In this document: one piece after another, positions 22,074-31,309 of the stretch
How positions within the stretch are numbered: the stretch's first letter is position 1
Layout: every line of letters begins with the position of its first letter
NCBI RefSeq assembly: GCF_009707955.1
Contig: NZ_WMDQ01000004.1
Coordinates: 310,001 to 374,000, forward strand
From: Flavobacterium sp. LC2016-13
Lineage (GTDB): Bacteria > Bacteroidota > Bacteroidia > Flavobacteriales > Flavobacteriaceae
Direction of reading: 5' to 3'
Length of the DNA stretch: 64,000 nucleotides
Notes under the pieces: model-generated
What the model was told of the DNA's origin: nothing
The model's input: only the letters and a program-made list of their open reading frames with translations
Databases searched by the model: none
Made by a program: the position numbers and the translations under genes

Positions 22074-22865
22074 TTAACTAACAGCACATTCAATATTTTT
22101 TTCTTCGATTATCTGCATATCAATTATTTTTTGAGCGACAGTTCCTCTTTCGAATAAGCGAATAAATTTGAAAACGGCACTAACAAAATACCCCGGATTC
22201 GAAACTAATCGGGCAATTTCTGTTATTCTTTGATCTCTTAACTGCGTACAGGCTTCTCTTTCATTTTCTGGAACAGCTACAAATTCGTTGGCAAATTTCC
22301 AGGCACCGTTTCTTGCGGTTTCCATGCTAAAATCAATAAAAAAGTTGTCTATTTTACCGGTAACTTTTAGTACCCACGTGAGCGTTGGCCAAATTTTGAT
22401 TAAGCATTTTTCTACGCCTCCTACCAAATTGCTAAGAATAGCGTTTATCTGGTCAAAATCAGATTTTAAGTCTCCAATATCTTCTATTGTACTAACTTGG
22501 GCTGAAGCTATTCCTAAATCAAGGTTTACATGTGCATTAATTCCCAGTAATAAGTGTTGAAGAACGATTGGCCAAAAGTCTTCGGCTTGCTCAAAGGCAA
22601 ATCCCCAACATTCAGATGGTTTTTCTTTTGCCTGATATTGATAATAGGCTTTTAAATATCTATTCGCAAAAATGACATCTAGTTTTTCCATTCTCTCACC
22701 ATTTTGAAAAGAACCATCATGAATACCTTCCTTTACTCTTACAGTAACTTCACGATATAAGGTAGCAAACAAACCTATAGCGCTTTGCTCTACTTTTGAT
22801 TTTTCTATTATTTCATCTAATAGCTGAATTACTTCATTTATAGTATTTGCTTGTTTTATATTCAT
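22074..22865 (-). CDS. DUF5995 family protein
   Basis: 263-aa helical cytosolic protein. The diagnostic segment is LLGINAHVNLDLGIAS near residue 135, with His and Asp that could bind metal, preceded by AFEQAEDFWPIVLQHL. This matches the DUF5995 family, whose function is unknown. A C-terminal stretch VSNPGYFVSAVFKFIRLFE is also typical. It stands alone on the minus strand between a palindrome and a 276-nt intergenic gap. Confidence 0.75.
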   Translation of the reverse strand: MNIKQANTINEVIQLLDEIIEKSKVEQSAIGLFATLYREVTVRVKEGIHDGSFQNGERMEKLDVIFANRYLKAYYQYQAKEKPSECWGFAFEQAEDFWPIVLQHLLLGINAHVNLDLGIASAQVSTIEDIGDLKSDFDQINAILSNLVGGVEKCLIKIWPTLTWVLKVTGKIDNFFIDFSMETARNGAWKFANEFVAVPENEREACTQLRDQRITEIARLVSNPGYFVSAVFKFIRLFERGTVAQKIIDMQIIEEKNIECAVS

Positions 22866-23141
22866 TTATAGTTGGTTATGATTAATTAAGAAGAACGAAT
22901 ATAATTATTTTAACCATTCAATCATTTTTTTTATGAAGTAATTATCTTGTTATTTTTTATTTAATACCAAAAACTAATCATTATAAAAATTGGTGCCTTT
23001 TTATTTCTGTTCGTGAATTAATAACATGAATTTATTTCGACATAAATGCCTTTCTGAAGAAACAATAATTTTTCATAACTTCGTTTTTCTATTGACAAAC
23101 ATGTGTACAATTAACTCTAAAACGATATAAAAACCACACCA

Positions 23142-23570
23142 ATGAAATTACTAATAACCACTTTGCTTTTAATTTTTAACCTTACTTTATCGGCACAATC
23201 AAGCAATTTTGTTGGCGATTATACACGTTCTCTTTCTGAAGAAGGAAAACATATAATCGAATATAAATTGACATTAAATCAAGATGGAACATTTGTATTT
23301 CATTCGTATTCGAAAATGCAGGGCGGAACGCCACCGGAAGTCAATCAATACGGAAAAGGAAAATGGAGTGCAAAAGACAATATGATTACTTTTTCTTCAG
23401 ATAAAAAAGAAGATTTTGATGAAAAATATACTTTAGATTTTAATAATTCTAAAGCCAGATTTGTTACTAAAAACCCGAGGGATAAAACAGACAAAATCGT
23501 TAAAACCAGACTTTCGTTTTTAGAGTCAGGTATTTTCTGGATGCGAAAAATTGATATTTTTAAGGTTTAG
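23142..23570 (+). CDS. secreted lipocalin-like small protein
   Basis: 142 aa with a signal peptide ending LTLSAQ (about residue 19). The mature part is an all-beta domain (VGDYTR, IIEYKLTLNQDGTFVFHSYS, GKGKWSAKDNMITFSSD) typical of the calycin/lipocalin-like stress proteins that are abundant in Bacteroidetes. No ligand can be inferred. It is followed by a terminator and is probably monocistronic. Confidence 0.72.
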   Translation: MKLLITTLLLIFNLTLSAQSSNFVGDYTRSLSEEGKHIIEYKLTLNQDGTFVFHSYSKMQGGTPPEVNQYGKGKWSAKDNMITFSSDKKEDFDEKYTLDFNNSKARFVTKNPRDKTDKIVKTRLSFLESGIFWMRKIDIFKV

Positions 23571-23600
23571 AAACTTAAAAAACAATTAATAGAAATATAA

Positions 23601-23632
23601 AAAAGCTACAAGAAAATATTTTGTAGCTTTTT
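23601..23632 (+). terminator. terminator after the lipocalin-like gene
   Basis: AAAAGCTACA/TGTAGCTTTT stem with an A/T loop and a T-run. Confidence 0.75.
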
Positions 23633-23718
23633 GCATTTATAAAGAGAAAAAAACAATCTTTGTGAAACACAGGATAATCAAAAAAATGATTTAACAATCT
23701 TAATTCTAAAAGCACAAA

Positions 23719-24255
23719 ATGGACATTTTAGGTATATTGATACTTTTTGGAATATTTGCATTTATATGGTTCTTACCTACATTAAATGTTCTTTTCTCGA
23801 GAAAAACGAATCGAAGTGAAAAGCTTTTGTGGTTATTAGTCGTGTTTTTTACCTCTTGGTTGGGCTGGATTTTTTATTTGTTTCTTGCTCCTATCGAAAA
23901 ACTATCCAATAAAAATAAAACCAGTCCTAAAACGCCCTTAAAAGTTTACGAAATGATTTTCATCTTTAGTTTTGCTGTCTTTATGATTTACAAATCCATA
24001 ATTTGTTACCTCATGATGGGAACTTTATTATTATTTTACGGCATTTATAGTATTTCATCTTTGTCTCAGATTAACAAAAGCGAAATCGAATATGATGAGG
24101 GAATTATATCTTTTGAAGAAGATGAAGAAGGTTATAAAATGCTTGTTTTAAAAGGCAATTCGAAATATTTTGCCTTAATAATCCTTATTATTATAGGTTT
24201 CATTTTAAGTGCTTTTTCAATTATCGCTCTGTGGAGTAATACTAATAAATTCTAA
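23719..24255 (+). CDS. multi-pass membrane protein with PLDc_N-like start
   Basis: 178 aa, about five membrane segments. The first two helices with FLPTLNVLFSRKTNRSEKLL and WLGWIFYLFLAPIEK look like the PLDc_N or superinfection-immunity type helical hairpin. A middle pair (KVYEMIFIFSFAVFMIYK) follows, then an acidic soluble loop (EYDEGIISFEEDEEGY) and a last helix. The function is unknown. The neighbours are unrelated single genes. Confidence 0.65.
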   Translation: MDILGILILFGIFAFIWFLPTLNVLFSRKTNRSEKLLWLLVVFFTSWLGWIFYLFLAPIEKLSNKNKTSPKTPLKVYEMIFIFSFAVFMIYKSIICYLMMGTLLLFYGIYSISSLSQINKSEIEYDEGIISFEEDEEGYKMLVLKGNSKYFALIILIIIGFILSAFSIIALWSNTNKF

Positions 24256-24329
24256 TTAAAATTAATCTTCCAAAGTGTAAATCCTAAAAATAGAGATTCA
24301 TAATACACTAAAACATTATAAACCATTCT

Positions 24330-24890
24330 ATGAAAAACTGGAAACAGGTATTTAAATTACTTCTAACACTATTTCTAATATGGTTTATTGGGCATGTAAT
24401 ATTTATAACAATTGACGGCTTAGCTGATAATGGAAAAAATGCAGATGTTGCGGTTATTCTTGGCAATAAAGTAAACGAAGACGGAACACTTTCTGAGCGT
24501 CTTGAAAAACGCTTAGAATGTGGTTTAAATTTATACCGAAATTATCGCGTAAAAAAAATAATTGTGAGCGGCGGTTTAGGCAAAGAAGGTTTTTATGAAG
24601 GAGATAAAATGAGGGATTTTTTAATTGCAAACAAAGTTCCTGATACAGCAATAATCGTAGACAATTTGGGAAATAATACGCGCGCAACGGTACTTAATAC
24701 AATGAAATTAAAGGATAGTTTGCACTTTAAAAGCATAATTGTCGTGTCACAATATTATCATGTAACAAGAACCAAAATGCTATTTAAAAAACAAGGTTTT
24801 CAGAATGTTAGTAGCGTAAGTCCGAATTATTTTGAAATTAAAGATCTATATTCCATTTTAAGAGAATTTGTTGGTTACTATACACAATAA
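24330..24890 (+). CDS. YdcF/SanA-like DUF218 protein
   Basis: 186 aa with an N-terminal membrane anchor (LLLTLFLIWFIGHVIFITI) and a DUF218 Rossmann-like domain: ADVAVILGNKVNEDG, LSERLEKRLECGLNLY, IIVSGGLGKEGFYEG, NTRATVLN and VVSQYYHVTRTKMLF. Members act at the cell envelope (SanA affects vancomycin sensitivity, ElyC affects peptidoglycan carriers), but the reaction is not established. It lies next to an acyltransferase gene on the same strand (61-nt gap) and may share its transcript. Confidence 0.9.
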   Translation: MKNWKQVFKLLLTLFLIWFIGHVIFITIDGLADNGKNADVAVILGNKVNEDGTLSERLEKRLECGLNLYRNYRVKKIIVSGGLGKEGFYEGDKMRDFLIANKVPDTAIIVDNLGNNTRATVLNTMKLKDSLHFKSIIVVSQYYHVTRTKMLFKKQGFQNVSSVSPNYFEIKDLYSILREFVGYYTQ

Positions 24891-24951
24891 AAAACATCAA
24901 TCACACTCTTAAACACAACCAAATTTATAAGCCACAGCATTAAAATAAAAC

Positions 24952-26031
24952 ATGACACAAACAAATACCGAAACCTTAAAACCAAAACAACATTTTGAAA
25001 TTCTTGATGGTTTAAGAGGAATAGCCGCTTTGGCGATTGTAGTTTTTCATTTTATGGAAATCGTTTATCCGCCCAGCGAAAATTTTATTGCACATGGTTT
25101 TTTAGCAGTCGATTTTTTCTTTTGTCTTTCGGGATTTGTTATCGCTTATGCCTATCATGACCGAATTGGTAAAATGAAACTTACCGACTTTTTTAAATTA
25201 AGACTTATCAGATTGCATCCTTTGGTTATTTTTGGTTCAATTTTAGGTTTACTGGCTTTTCTTTTTGATCCGTTTGGCGGTCATCCTGAAAGTTATGAAA
25301 CAGGCAAATTGATTCTGATATTTGTAACTTCCCTACTTCTGATTCCGTTTCCGGTAATGGCAGATCGTTATTTTAACTTGTTTGGTTTAAATGCGCCCGG
25401 CTGGTCTTTGTTTTGGGAATATGTTGCGAATATTCTGTATGCGCTTTTTCTTTACAAATTAAGCCGTCGTTCGCTTTTTTTATTAACCGTTTTTGCTGCA
25501 GCCGGAATTTGTTTTGTCAGTCAGCGCGCAGGCGGTTCCTTAATGGGCGGATGGAGCGGAGAAAACTTTTGGGATGGTTGTGCCCGTATTTCATATTCAT
25601 TTTTAGCAGGAATGCTCATTTACCGCTCTAACTGGATTATTAAATCTAAACTAGGTTTTATTGGTTTATCTGTCTTATTACTTTTAGTTTTTGTAATGCC
25701 TTTTTCCAGTTGGAATTGGCTGACAGAACCTCTGGTAGTTTTACTTTATTTCCCCTTTTTGATTGTTTTAGGAGCCGGAGCTACTCTTGCGCCGGGATTT
25801 AGAAAACTATGTATCTTCTTCGGAAAAATATCTTATCCGCTATATATGACGCATTATGCCGTAATGTGGATGTTTGCGAACTATTATACAAAGTACAAAC
25901 CAGAAACAAGTCAATTGGTTTTTATTATAATTACCGGAACAATGGTTTTACTTGGCTTTGCTTATTTAACAATGGTTTTTTATGATATTCCGGTTCGAAA
26001 GTATTTAACGGATAGAAGAAGGAAGGGTTAA
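24952..26031 (+). CDS. acyltransferase 3 (OafA/YrhL-like) membrane protein
   Basis: 359 aa with about ten transmembrane helices. The acyltransferase-3 motif ILDGLRGIAALAIVVFHF at residues 18-35 includes the conserved RGxAA and His. Further typical pieces are FLAVDFFFCLSGFVIAY and KLRLIRLHP-like basic residues. It would transfer an acyl group to a surface sugar or carrier lipid, with the acceptor unknown. A large inverted-repeat element lies after the stop. Confidence 0.9.
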   Translation: MTQTNTETLKPKQHFEILDGLRGIAALAIVVFHFMEIVYPPSENFIAHGFLAVDFFFCLSGFVIAYAYHDRIGKMKLTDFFKLRLIRLHPLVIFGSILGLLAFLFDPFGGHPESYETGKLILIFVTSLLLIPFPVMADRYFNLFGLNAPGWSLFWEYVANILYALFLYKLSRRSLFLLTVFAAAGICFVSQRAGGSLMGGWSGENFWDGCARISYSFLAGMLIYRSNWIIKSKLGFIGLSVLLLLVFVMPFSSWNWLTEPLVVLLYFPFLIVLGAGATLAPGFRKLCIFFGKISYPLYMTHYAVMWMFANYYTKYKPETSQLVFIIITGTMVLLGFAYLTMVFYDIPVRKYLTDRRRKG

Positions 26032-26065
26032 GCGTAGAGAATTGTTCGCAAAAATCAATAGCATT

Positions 26066-26173
26066 TTTTTGTCATCCTGAGGAACGAAGGATCACACTAG
26101 CAGCTCCGCAAACAAGGTCGTCAATCTTTGTCGAGTTTCGAGTGTGATCCTTCGTTCCTCAGGATGACAAAAA
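26066..26173. repeat. 33-bp perfect inverted repeat (GTCATCCTGAGGAACGAAGG type)
   Basis: Arms 26066-26098 and 26141-26173 are exact reverse complements around a 42-nt loop. The core GTCATCCTGAGGAACGAAGG with ATCACACT is a well-known kind of dispersed intergenic repeat in flavobacteria. It occupies most of the 212-nt gap before topB and could also stop transcription in both directions. Confidence 0.88.
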
Positions 26174-26243
26174 TGGGATAAATAACCTTTGCCCCTTTCT
26201 TATAAAAAATCCCTAATTTCGCTTTCAAAATAAGAAGGAGAAA

Positions 26244-28547
26244 ATGAAGGTCTGTATTGCTGAGAAACCAAGTGTAGCACGTGAAATCGCATCCGTTTTG
26301 GGCGCCAATACCAAACATGACGGATATTACGAAGGCAACGGATATGCCGTAACTTATACTTTTGGACATTTATGCACCTTAAAAGAACCAAACGATTACA
26401 AACCGCATTGGAAAAGTTGGGATTTGAACAACTTACCAATGCTTCCTGAAAAGTTCGAAACGAAAGTCGTTCAGAATTCAGGAATTCAAAAACAATTTAA
26501 AATTGTAAAAAGCTTATTCGACAAAGCCGAAGTCGTTATAAACTGCGGGGATGCCGGACAGGAAGGAGAATTGATTCAGCGTTGGGTCATGAACGAAGCG
26601 CATTATAAAGGCGAAGTGCAACGCCTCTGGATATCGTCCTTAACAACTGAAGCCATAAAAGAAGGTTTTGAAAACTTAAAACCATCTGCCAATTACGATA
26701 ATTTATTCTACGCCGGATTTTCAAGAGCTATTGGCGACTGGTTACTCGGCATGAATGCTACACGTTTATATACCGTAAAACATGGCGGTTACAAACAAGT
26801 ATTGTCTATTGGTCGCGTGCAAACGCCAACTTTGGCAATGGTTGTAGACCGTTTTAAAGAAATCGAAAACTTTAAACCACAACCTTATTGGGAATTGCAA
26901 ACTTTATACAGAGAAACCCTTTTTAGTTATGAAGAAGGTCGTTTTCTAAATAAAGAAGATGGACAGACTCTAGCAGATAAAGTCAAAGAAAGTGAATTCG
27001 AAATTGTTTCGGTTGAAAAAAAGAACGGAAACGAATTTGCTCCAAAACTGTTTGATTTAACTGGTTTACAAGTGTATTGTAATACTAAATTTGGATTTTC
27101 GGCAGATGAAACGCTTAAAATTGCGCAATCTTTATACGAACAAAAAGTAGTTACGTATCCCAGAGTTGATACGACTTTTTTACCAAACGATATTTATCCG
27201 AAAGTACCGGGAATTCTACAAAAATTAACCCATTATTCGGCTTTAACGCAACCGCTTTTAGAAAAAAAGATCAAGAAATCACCAAAGGTTTTCAATGATA
27301 AAAAAGTTACAGATCACCATGCGATTATTCCAACCGGAATAGAAGCCAATTTGCCATTCAATCAGCAACAAGTTTATGATATTATTGTAAAACGTTTTAT
27401 TGCCGTATTTTATGACGATTGTTTGGTAGCCAACACCACAGTAATTGGAAAAGCTGCCGAAGTAACTTTTAAAACTACCGGAAAAGAAATCTTAAAAAAA
27501 GGATTTCGTGTTGTTTTTGAAGATCCGAATGCCAAAGAAAAAGAAGCCGATATTTTGCCCAGTTTTGTTGTGGGAGAAAAGGGCCCGCACGAACCTTCGT
27601 TTTTAGAAAAAGAAACCAAACCGCCCAATCAGTTTACAGAAGCTACTTTATTGCGTGCTATGGAAACCGCAGGAAAACAGGTTGACGACGAAGATTTACG
27701 CGAATTGATGAAGGAAAATGGCATTGGTCGTCCGTCTACGCGTGCGAATATTATCGAAACGCTTTTTAAACGTCAATACATTGTTCGAAACAAAAAACAG
27801 GTTTTGCCAACACCTACAGGAATTCAGCTTATTGATACAATTCAGAATGAATTAATAAAATCAGCTGAACTTACCGGTTCCTGGGAAAAACAATTGAAAG
27901 ATATTGAAAAAGGTACTTTTACAGCCGGCGCTTTTATTAAAAACATGAAACGCATGGTTGAAGCTTTGGTTACTGAAGTTCGAAGCGAAACAAGACATGC
28001 CAATATTTCGCATGCAGGAAATATTCAGAAAGAAGTTGTAAAAACAGAAAAAAAGAAAGCTGCAGGAATTCTGGCAGAAGTTTGTCCAAAATGTAAAAAA
28101 GGGAACATTCTAAAAGGAAAATCGGCCTACGGATGTTCTGATTATAAATTGGGATGTGATTTTGTATTGCCGTATATTTTTTCGGAAAAGAAAATCTCAG
28201 AAATTCAATATTTAAGATTGCTTGAAAAAGGATCAACAGTAAATATAAAAGGCTTTAAAACAGATTCAGGAACTGTCGAAGGTTTAATTCGTTTTGAAGA
28301 AAATTTCAAACTTAAACTTGAACCTAAAAAAACAACTCCTAAAGCTTCAAAAGCAGCAACATCGGATTCAATAACATGCCCGAAATGCAAAAAAGGAATT
28401 GTTTTAAAAGGAAAAACTGCTTATGGCTGTGGCGATTATAAATTAGGATGCGATTTTAAAGTGAGTTTTGATGAAGTCAGAGCGCAATTGAAAGATCAAA
28501 AACCGACAAAAGAGTTGGTTTATTCGATTTTAAACGCCAGTATTTAA
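26244..28547 (+). CDS. topB: DNA topoisomerase III
   Basis: 767-aa type IA topoisomerase. The TOPRIM domain starts at once (MKVCIAEKPSVA, catalytic Glu7; NCGDAGQEGELIQR supplies the acidic DxD-like pair). The active-site Tyr305 is in VVTYPRVDT. LKENGIGRPSTRA and TPTG signatures are present. The C-terminus carries two copies of a CPKCKKG...YGCxDYKLGCDF zinc-ribbon-like repeat (about 615-650 and 705-740). This is the RecQ-partner type that resolves recombination intermediates. Bacteroidetes mobile elements also carry topB, but no conjugation genes are near, so it is probably chromosomal. Confidence 0.95.
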   Translation: MKVCIAEKPSVAREIASVLGANTKHDGYYEGNGYAVTYTFGHLCTLKEPNDYKPHWKSWDLNNLPMLPEKFETKVVQNSGIQKQFKIVKSLFDKAEVVINCGDAGQEGELIQRWVMNEAHYKGEVQRLWISSLTTEAIKEGFENLKPSANYDNLFYAGFSRAIGDWLLGMNATRLYTVKHGGYKQVLSIGRVQTPTLAMVVDRFKEIENFKPQPYWELQTLYRETLFSYEEGRFLNKEDGQTLADKVKESEFEIVSVEKKNGNEFAPKLFDLTGLQVYCNTKFGFSADETLKIAQSLYEQKVVTYPRVDTTFLPNDIYPKVPGILQKLTHYSALTQPLLEKKIKKSPKVFNDKKVTDHHAIIPTGIEANLPFNQQQVYDIIVKRFIAVFYDDCLVANTTVIGKAAEVTFKTTGKEILKKGFRVVFEDPNAKEKEADILPSFVVGEKGPHEPSFLEKETKPPNQFTEATLLRAMETAGKQVDDEDLRELMKENGIGRPSTRANIIETLFKRQYIVRNKKQVLPTPTGIQLIDTIQNELIKSAELTGSWEKQLKDIEKGTFTAGAFIKNMKRMVEALVTEVRSETRHANISHAGNIQKEVVKTEKKKAAGILAEVCPKCKKGNILKGKSAYGCSDYKLGCDFVLPYIFSEKKISEIQYLRLLEKGSTVNIKGFKTDSGTVEGLIRFEENFKLKLEPKKTTPKASKAATSDSITCPKCKKGIVLKGKTAYGCGDYKLGCDFKVSFDEVRAQLKDQKPTKELVYSILNASI

Positions 28548-28552
28548 TTTTT

Positions 28553-28625
28553 TTTTGCCACAGATTACAATAATTTTTCTTGGATTTTTTTGCCACGAAT
28601 TTCACGAATTAATTCTTTGTGATTC
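28553..28625. repeat. degenerate TTTGCCACRGATT/TTTCACGAATT repeat
   Basis: TTTTTTGCCACAGATTACAA and TTTTTTGCCACGAATTTCAC occur about 35 nt apart, with TTCACGAATTAATTCTTTGTG after the second. Resembles the TACCACAGAGTTGCACAAAG element at 2957. The rest of the 248-nt gap holds nothing else I can name. Confidence 0.4.
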
Positions 28626-28795
28626 TTTATAAATAAAGCGTTTTTGAAATCATTTTAATCCTTTAACCTGCTTCAAATGTTTTAGTTTGAACTTTTATTA
28701 ATTGATTGTAAAATTAGTGTTATTTGTACATGTATTTTTTTATACAATTTTTTCATACATTAGTGCTGCTAATTAACCCCAAAATTATACCACCT

Positions 28796-29272
28796 ATGTT
28801 TCAAAAAATTACATTTATCATTATCTTCTTTTCCATTATTTCCTGCGAAAAAAAGGTAACTGTAGAAAAAGACAAAATCAAAGTTGCCGACTGGCTTATT
28901 GGAAGTTGGGAAAATAAATCACCGGACGGCTTATTGACTGAAAACTGGAAAAAAGTAAACGACAGTACTTTTAGTGCGACTTCTTTTTTTATCAGAGGAA
29001 ATGATACCTTGCATTCTGAAAAAATCACTTTATCTCAACAAGGAGAAATGCTAATGTACAGCGCCACCGTAAACGGGCAAAATAATGATAAAGCGATTGA
29101 TTTTCCGTCAACTACAGAAACGGAAAACAAATTGATTTTTGAAAATCCGTCACATGATTATCCTCAAAAAATCACGTATACAAAAGGTGCAAATAATACT
29201 TTAACTGCTGAAATTTCCGGAGATTTAAGAGGAAAGAAAACTACAGAGCGGTTTATTATGACGAAGAAATAA
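28796..29272 (+). CDS. DUF6265-like lipoprotein
   Basis: 158 aa from the ATG at 28796, which gives a lipoprotein signal (FIIIFFSIIS before Cys17). An in-frame start 72 nt earlier would bury the signal and is unlikely. The mature domain is a small beta sandwich with WLIGSWENKSPDGLLTENW and IFENPSHDYPQKITY, the layout of DUF6265 proteins. The role is unknown. Single gene. Confidence 0.78.
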   Translation: MFQKITFIIIFFSIISCEKKVTVEKDKIKVADWLIGSWENKSPDGLLTENWKKVNDSTFSATSFFIRGNDTLHSEKITLSQQGEMLMYSATVNGQNNDKAIDFPSTTETENKLIFENPSHDYPQKITYTKGANNTLTAEISGDLRGKKTTERFIMTKK

Positions 29273-29421
29273 CATCTATTTTAACTGTTAGGTGTAAAAA
29301 GTTAAGTGATAATAGAATTTCTCTATTTCATCTGCTTTAGTATCATTTTCTATTTGATCTTAATTTAAGTTTAAGATCTACATTCGTAATTAATAACCTG
29401 TTAGTTTTAAAAAAGGCTGAA

Positions 29422-29931
29422 ATGACTGACATCGAAATAAAGGTAAAAATTTTGGAAATTTTTACTAAACAGAGACAAAGACCTAATCGGGATTTTGAAG
29501 AATCTCATTTTATGGATTTTCTAACGTATCCTGCATATCAAAAAGATACAATCAAAAATTCTTTTACAGGAGTTAGAAAATATTATCGATTTATGTACAA
29601 ACTTGAACTCGAGTTTGCAATTTGTTTTAGACCATCTGAACTCGATACTTATTATAGTGTTGATAGCTTAACAAAAAAAGTAATCGAAAGAATAGCACAA
29701 CGACATGGAAATTTAATCATCGTCAAACAACGCCTTGAAGAAAAAGAAACGTACTATATAGAAATTGTATTGCTAATTTTACTTTTAGCGCTTTACTTTT
29801 TTTGGGGAATAAATGTTGTTTCTATACCTTTTGCTCTTGTTTTTGGATTTGGTATTTATTGGATATTCGGCAGTAAAATAAAATATCGCCTGCATAATAA
29901 TAAACTAAGAGCCAGAATATTAGGAAGATAA
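29422..29931 (+). CDS. protein of unknown function with C-terminal membrane hairpin
   Basis: 169 aa: a basic soluble N-terminal domain of 110 residues (FTKQRQRPNRDFEESHFMDF, then RKYYRFMYKLELEFAICF) and two transmembrane helices at the C-terminus (IEIVLLILLLALYFFWGI, IPFALVFGFGIYWIFG) with a positively charged tail. I recognise no family. It converges on the MFS gene, whose 3' end forms a short hairpin with the gap. Confidence 0.62.
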   Translation: MTDIEIKVKILEIFTKQRQRPNRDFEESHFMDFLTYPAYQKDTIKNSFTGVRKYYRFMYKLELEFAICFRPSELDTYYSVDSLTKKVIERIAQRHGNLIIVKQRLEEKETYYIEIVLLILLLALYFFWGINVVSIPFALVFGFGIYWIFGSKIKYRLHNNKLRARILGR

Positions 29932-29977
29932 AAACATTTTCAAATTGCTTTATTTCTTGATATGTTAAGGAAGAATT

Positions 29978-31138
29978 TTATTCTTCCGCGCCAATTTTAT
30001 TTACCATAAAAATCATTAGTATACCCAAAAGCGCCATTACCAAAAAGGCCCATTTCATACTTAAATATTCAGAAATAAAACCAACCATTGGCGGAACAAG
30101 CAAAAACCCGAGATAACCAATAGTAGATATAGATGTTAGTGCAGAACCGCTGCTAAGTTTTGATGATCTTCCGGCAATGCTAAACACCAACGGAACGACG
30201 CAGGAAACTCCAAACCCTATTAATACATAACCAAAAATAGTAGGATAAACATACGGCAAGAGAAAACAAATGGAAAATCCTAAAGTGATCAGAATACCGC
30301 TGTAAAGCAGAATTTGTTTCGTACCAAATTTCATCACTCCAAAATCTCCAAACAAACGTCCTAAAGTTACGGCTGTCGCAAAAAACACAAATGCGGCGCT
30401 GGTTAACTTTGGAGACGCATGCAATATATTCTCAAAATAGATACCGCTCCAATCATACATGGTATTTTCGCAAGCCATAGAGACAAAACAAATCAGGGCA
30501 AACTTTACCAGGTTTTTTTCAGGCATTGAAAAGAACTTCTTTTTTACCGGTACAGGTTCATTGTGAATACTTAACGGATAAAAACAAGCCGTAAGAGCGA
30601 GCATAAAGATACTTACTCCCAATAAATGATGTGATGGTGCAATATGCTGTGTTACCATTACATAACCTAAACCTGCTCCTGAAAAAACAGCAATACTCCA
30701 AACTGCATGAAAACGGGTTATGATTGATTTTGGATATAATTTTTGAACCTCAAGAGATTGTGCATTAATTGATAAATTAAAAATATTTCGAGAAGCTCCA
30801 AAAATTAAAAGTATAATAACCAACTGCCATACAAAAGCGGCTAAACCCGGTAAAGACAATACAATATTGAACATGATTGCGCCTAACAACATAATATAAC
30901 GGCTGCTGTATTTATTTAATAACTTTCCTGTAAAAGGCATCGTCAGCATTAAACCAATAGGAAACGCAAATAAAACAGCTCCAAATTGGGCTTCACTTAA
31001 ATGTAATTGTGCTTGTATATGCGGAATTCTTGATACCCAGGAAGAATATCCAAATCCGGAAAGGAAAAAAAATACAGTATTTGCTATACGAAATCCTCTA
31101 GGTGTATTTTGAATTTTTTTAAAGAAAGGTAAAATCAT
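29978..31138 (-). CDS. MFS transporter (YbjJ-like)
   Basis: 386 aa, twelve predicted transmembrane segments. The N-half has FFLSGFGYSSWVSRIPHIQAQLHLSEAQFG and the loop-2/3 TGKLLNKYSSRYIM. A central hydrophilic stretch (HNEPVPVKKKFFSMPEK) separates the halves. The motifs fit the YbjJ/fucose-permease-like branch of the major facilitator superfamily. The substrate is not inferable. A TAATTTTG element lies upstream of the start. Confidence 0.9.
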   Translation of the reverse strand: MILPFFKKIQNTPRGFRIANTVFFFLSGFGYSSWVSRIPHIQAQLHLSEAQFGAVLFAFPIGLMLTMPFTGKLLNKYSSRYIMLLGAIMFNIVLSLPGLAAFVWQLVIILLIFGASRNIFNLSINAQSLEVQKLYPKSIITRFHAVWSIAVFSGAGLGYVMVTQHIAPSHHLLGVSIFMLALTACFYPLSIHNEPVPVKKKFFSMPEKNLVKFALICFVSMACENTMYDWSGIYFENILHASPKLTSAAFVFFATAVTLGRLFGDFGVMKFGTKQILLYSGILITLGFSICFLLPYVYPTIFGYVLIGFGVSCVVPLVFSIAGRSSKLSSGSALTSISTIGYLGFLLVPPMVGFISEYLSMKWAFLVMALLGILMIFMVNKIGAEE

Positions 31139-31158
31139 GTAATCACTTTTTCAGACTG

Positions 31159-31166
31159 CAAAATTA
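31159..31166 (-). promoter_or_regulatory. -7 element (TAATTTTG) upstream of the MFS gene
   Basis: Same octamer, in the same GCAAAATTA context, as before pyrF and prfA. Its position, 21 nt before the ATG, fits. Confidence 0.4.
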
Positions 31167-31309
31167 AGCCTTTTAAAACGAACTTCTACCCTTTTCGGTT
31201 TTTCAATAATAGTTAAAAATTACTTTTTAAGGTTAATTTTATTTTTAATTATTCTAAATAAAAGTTAAGTTTGTGGAAAAATTATCTATCACTATTAAAA
31301 CTTGGTCTT

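Noticed and set aside
26121..26439. Two minus-strand frames overlapping the start of topB
   Set aside because: They are antisense to the well-supported topoisomerase gene and to the 33-bp inverted repeat. Translations show no recognisable pattern.
26244..28547. topB as part of an integrative conjugative element
   Set aside because: Topoisomerase III occurs on Bacteroidetes elements, but no relaxase, Tra, integrase or excision gene is visible nearby.
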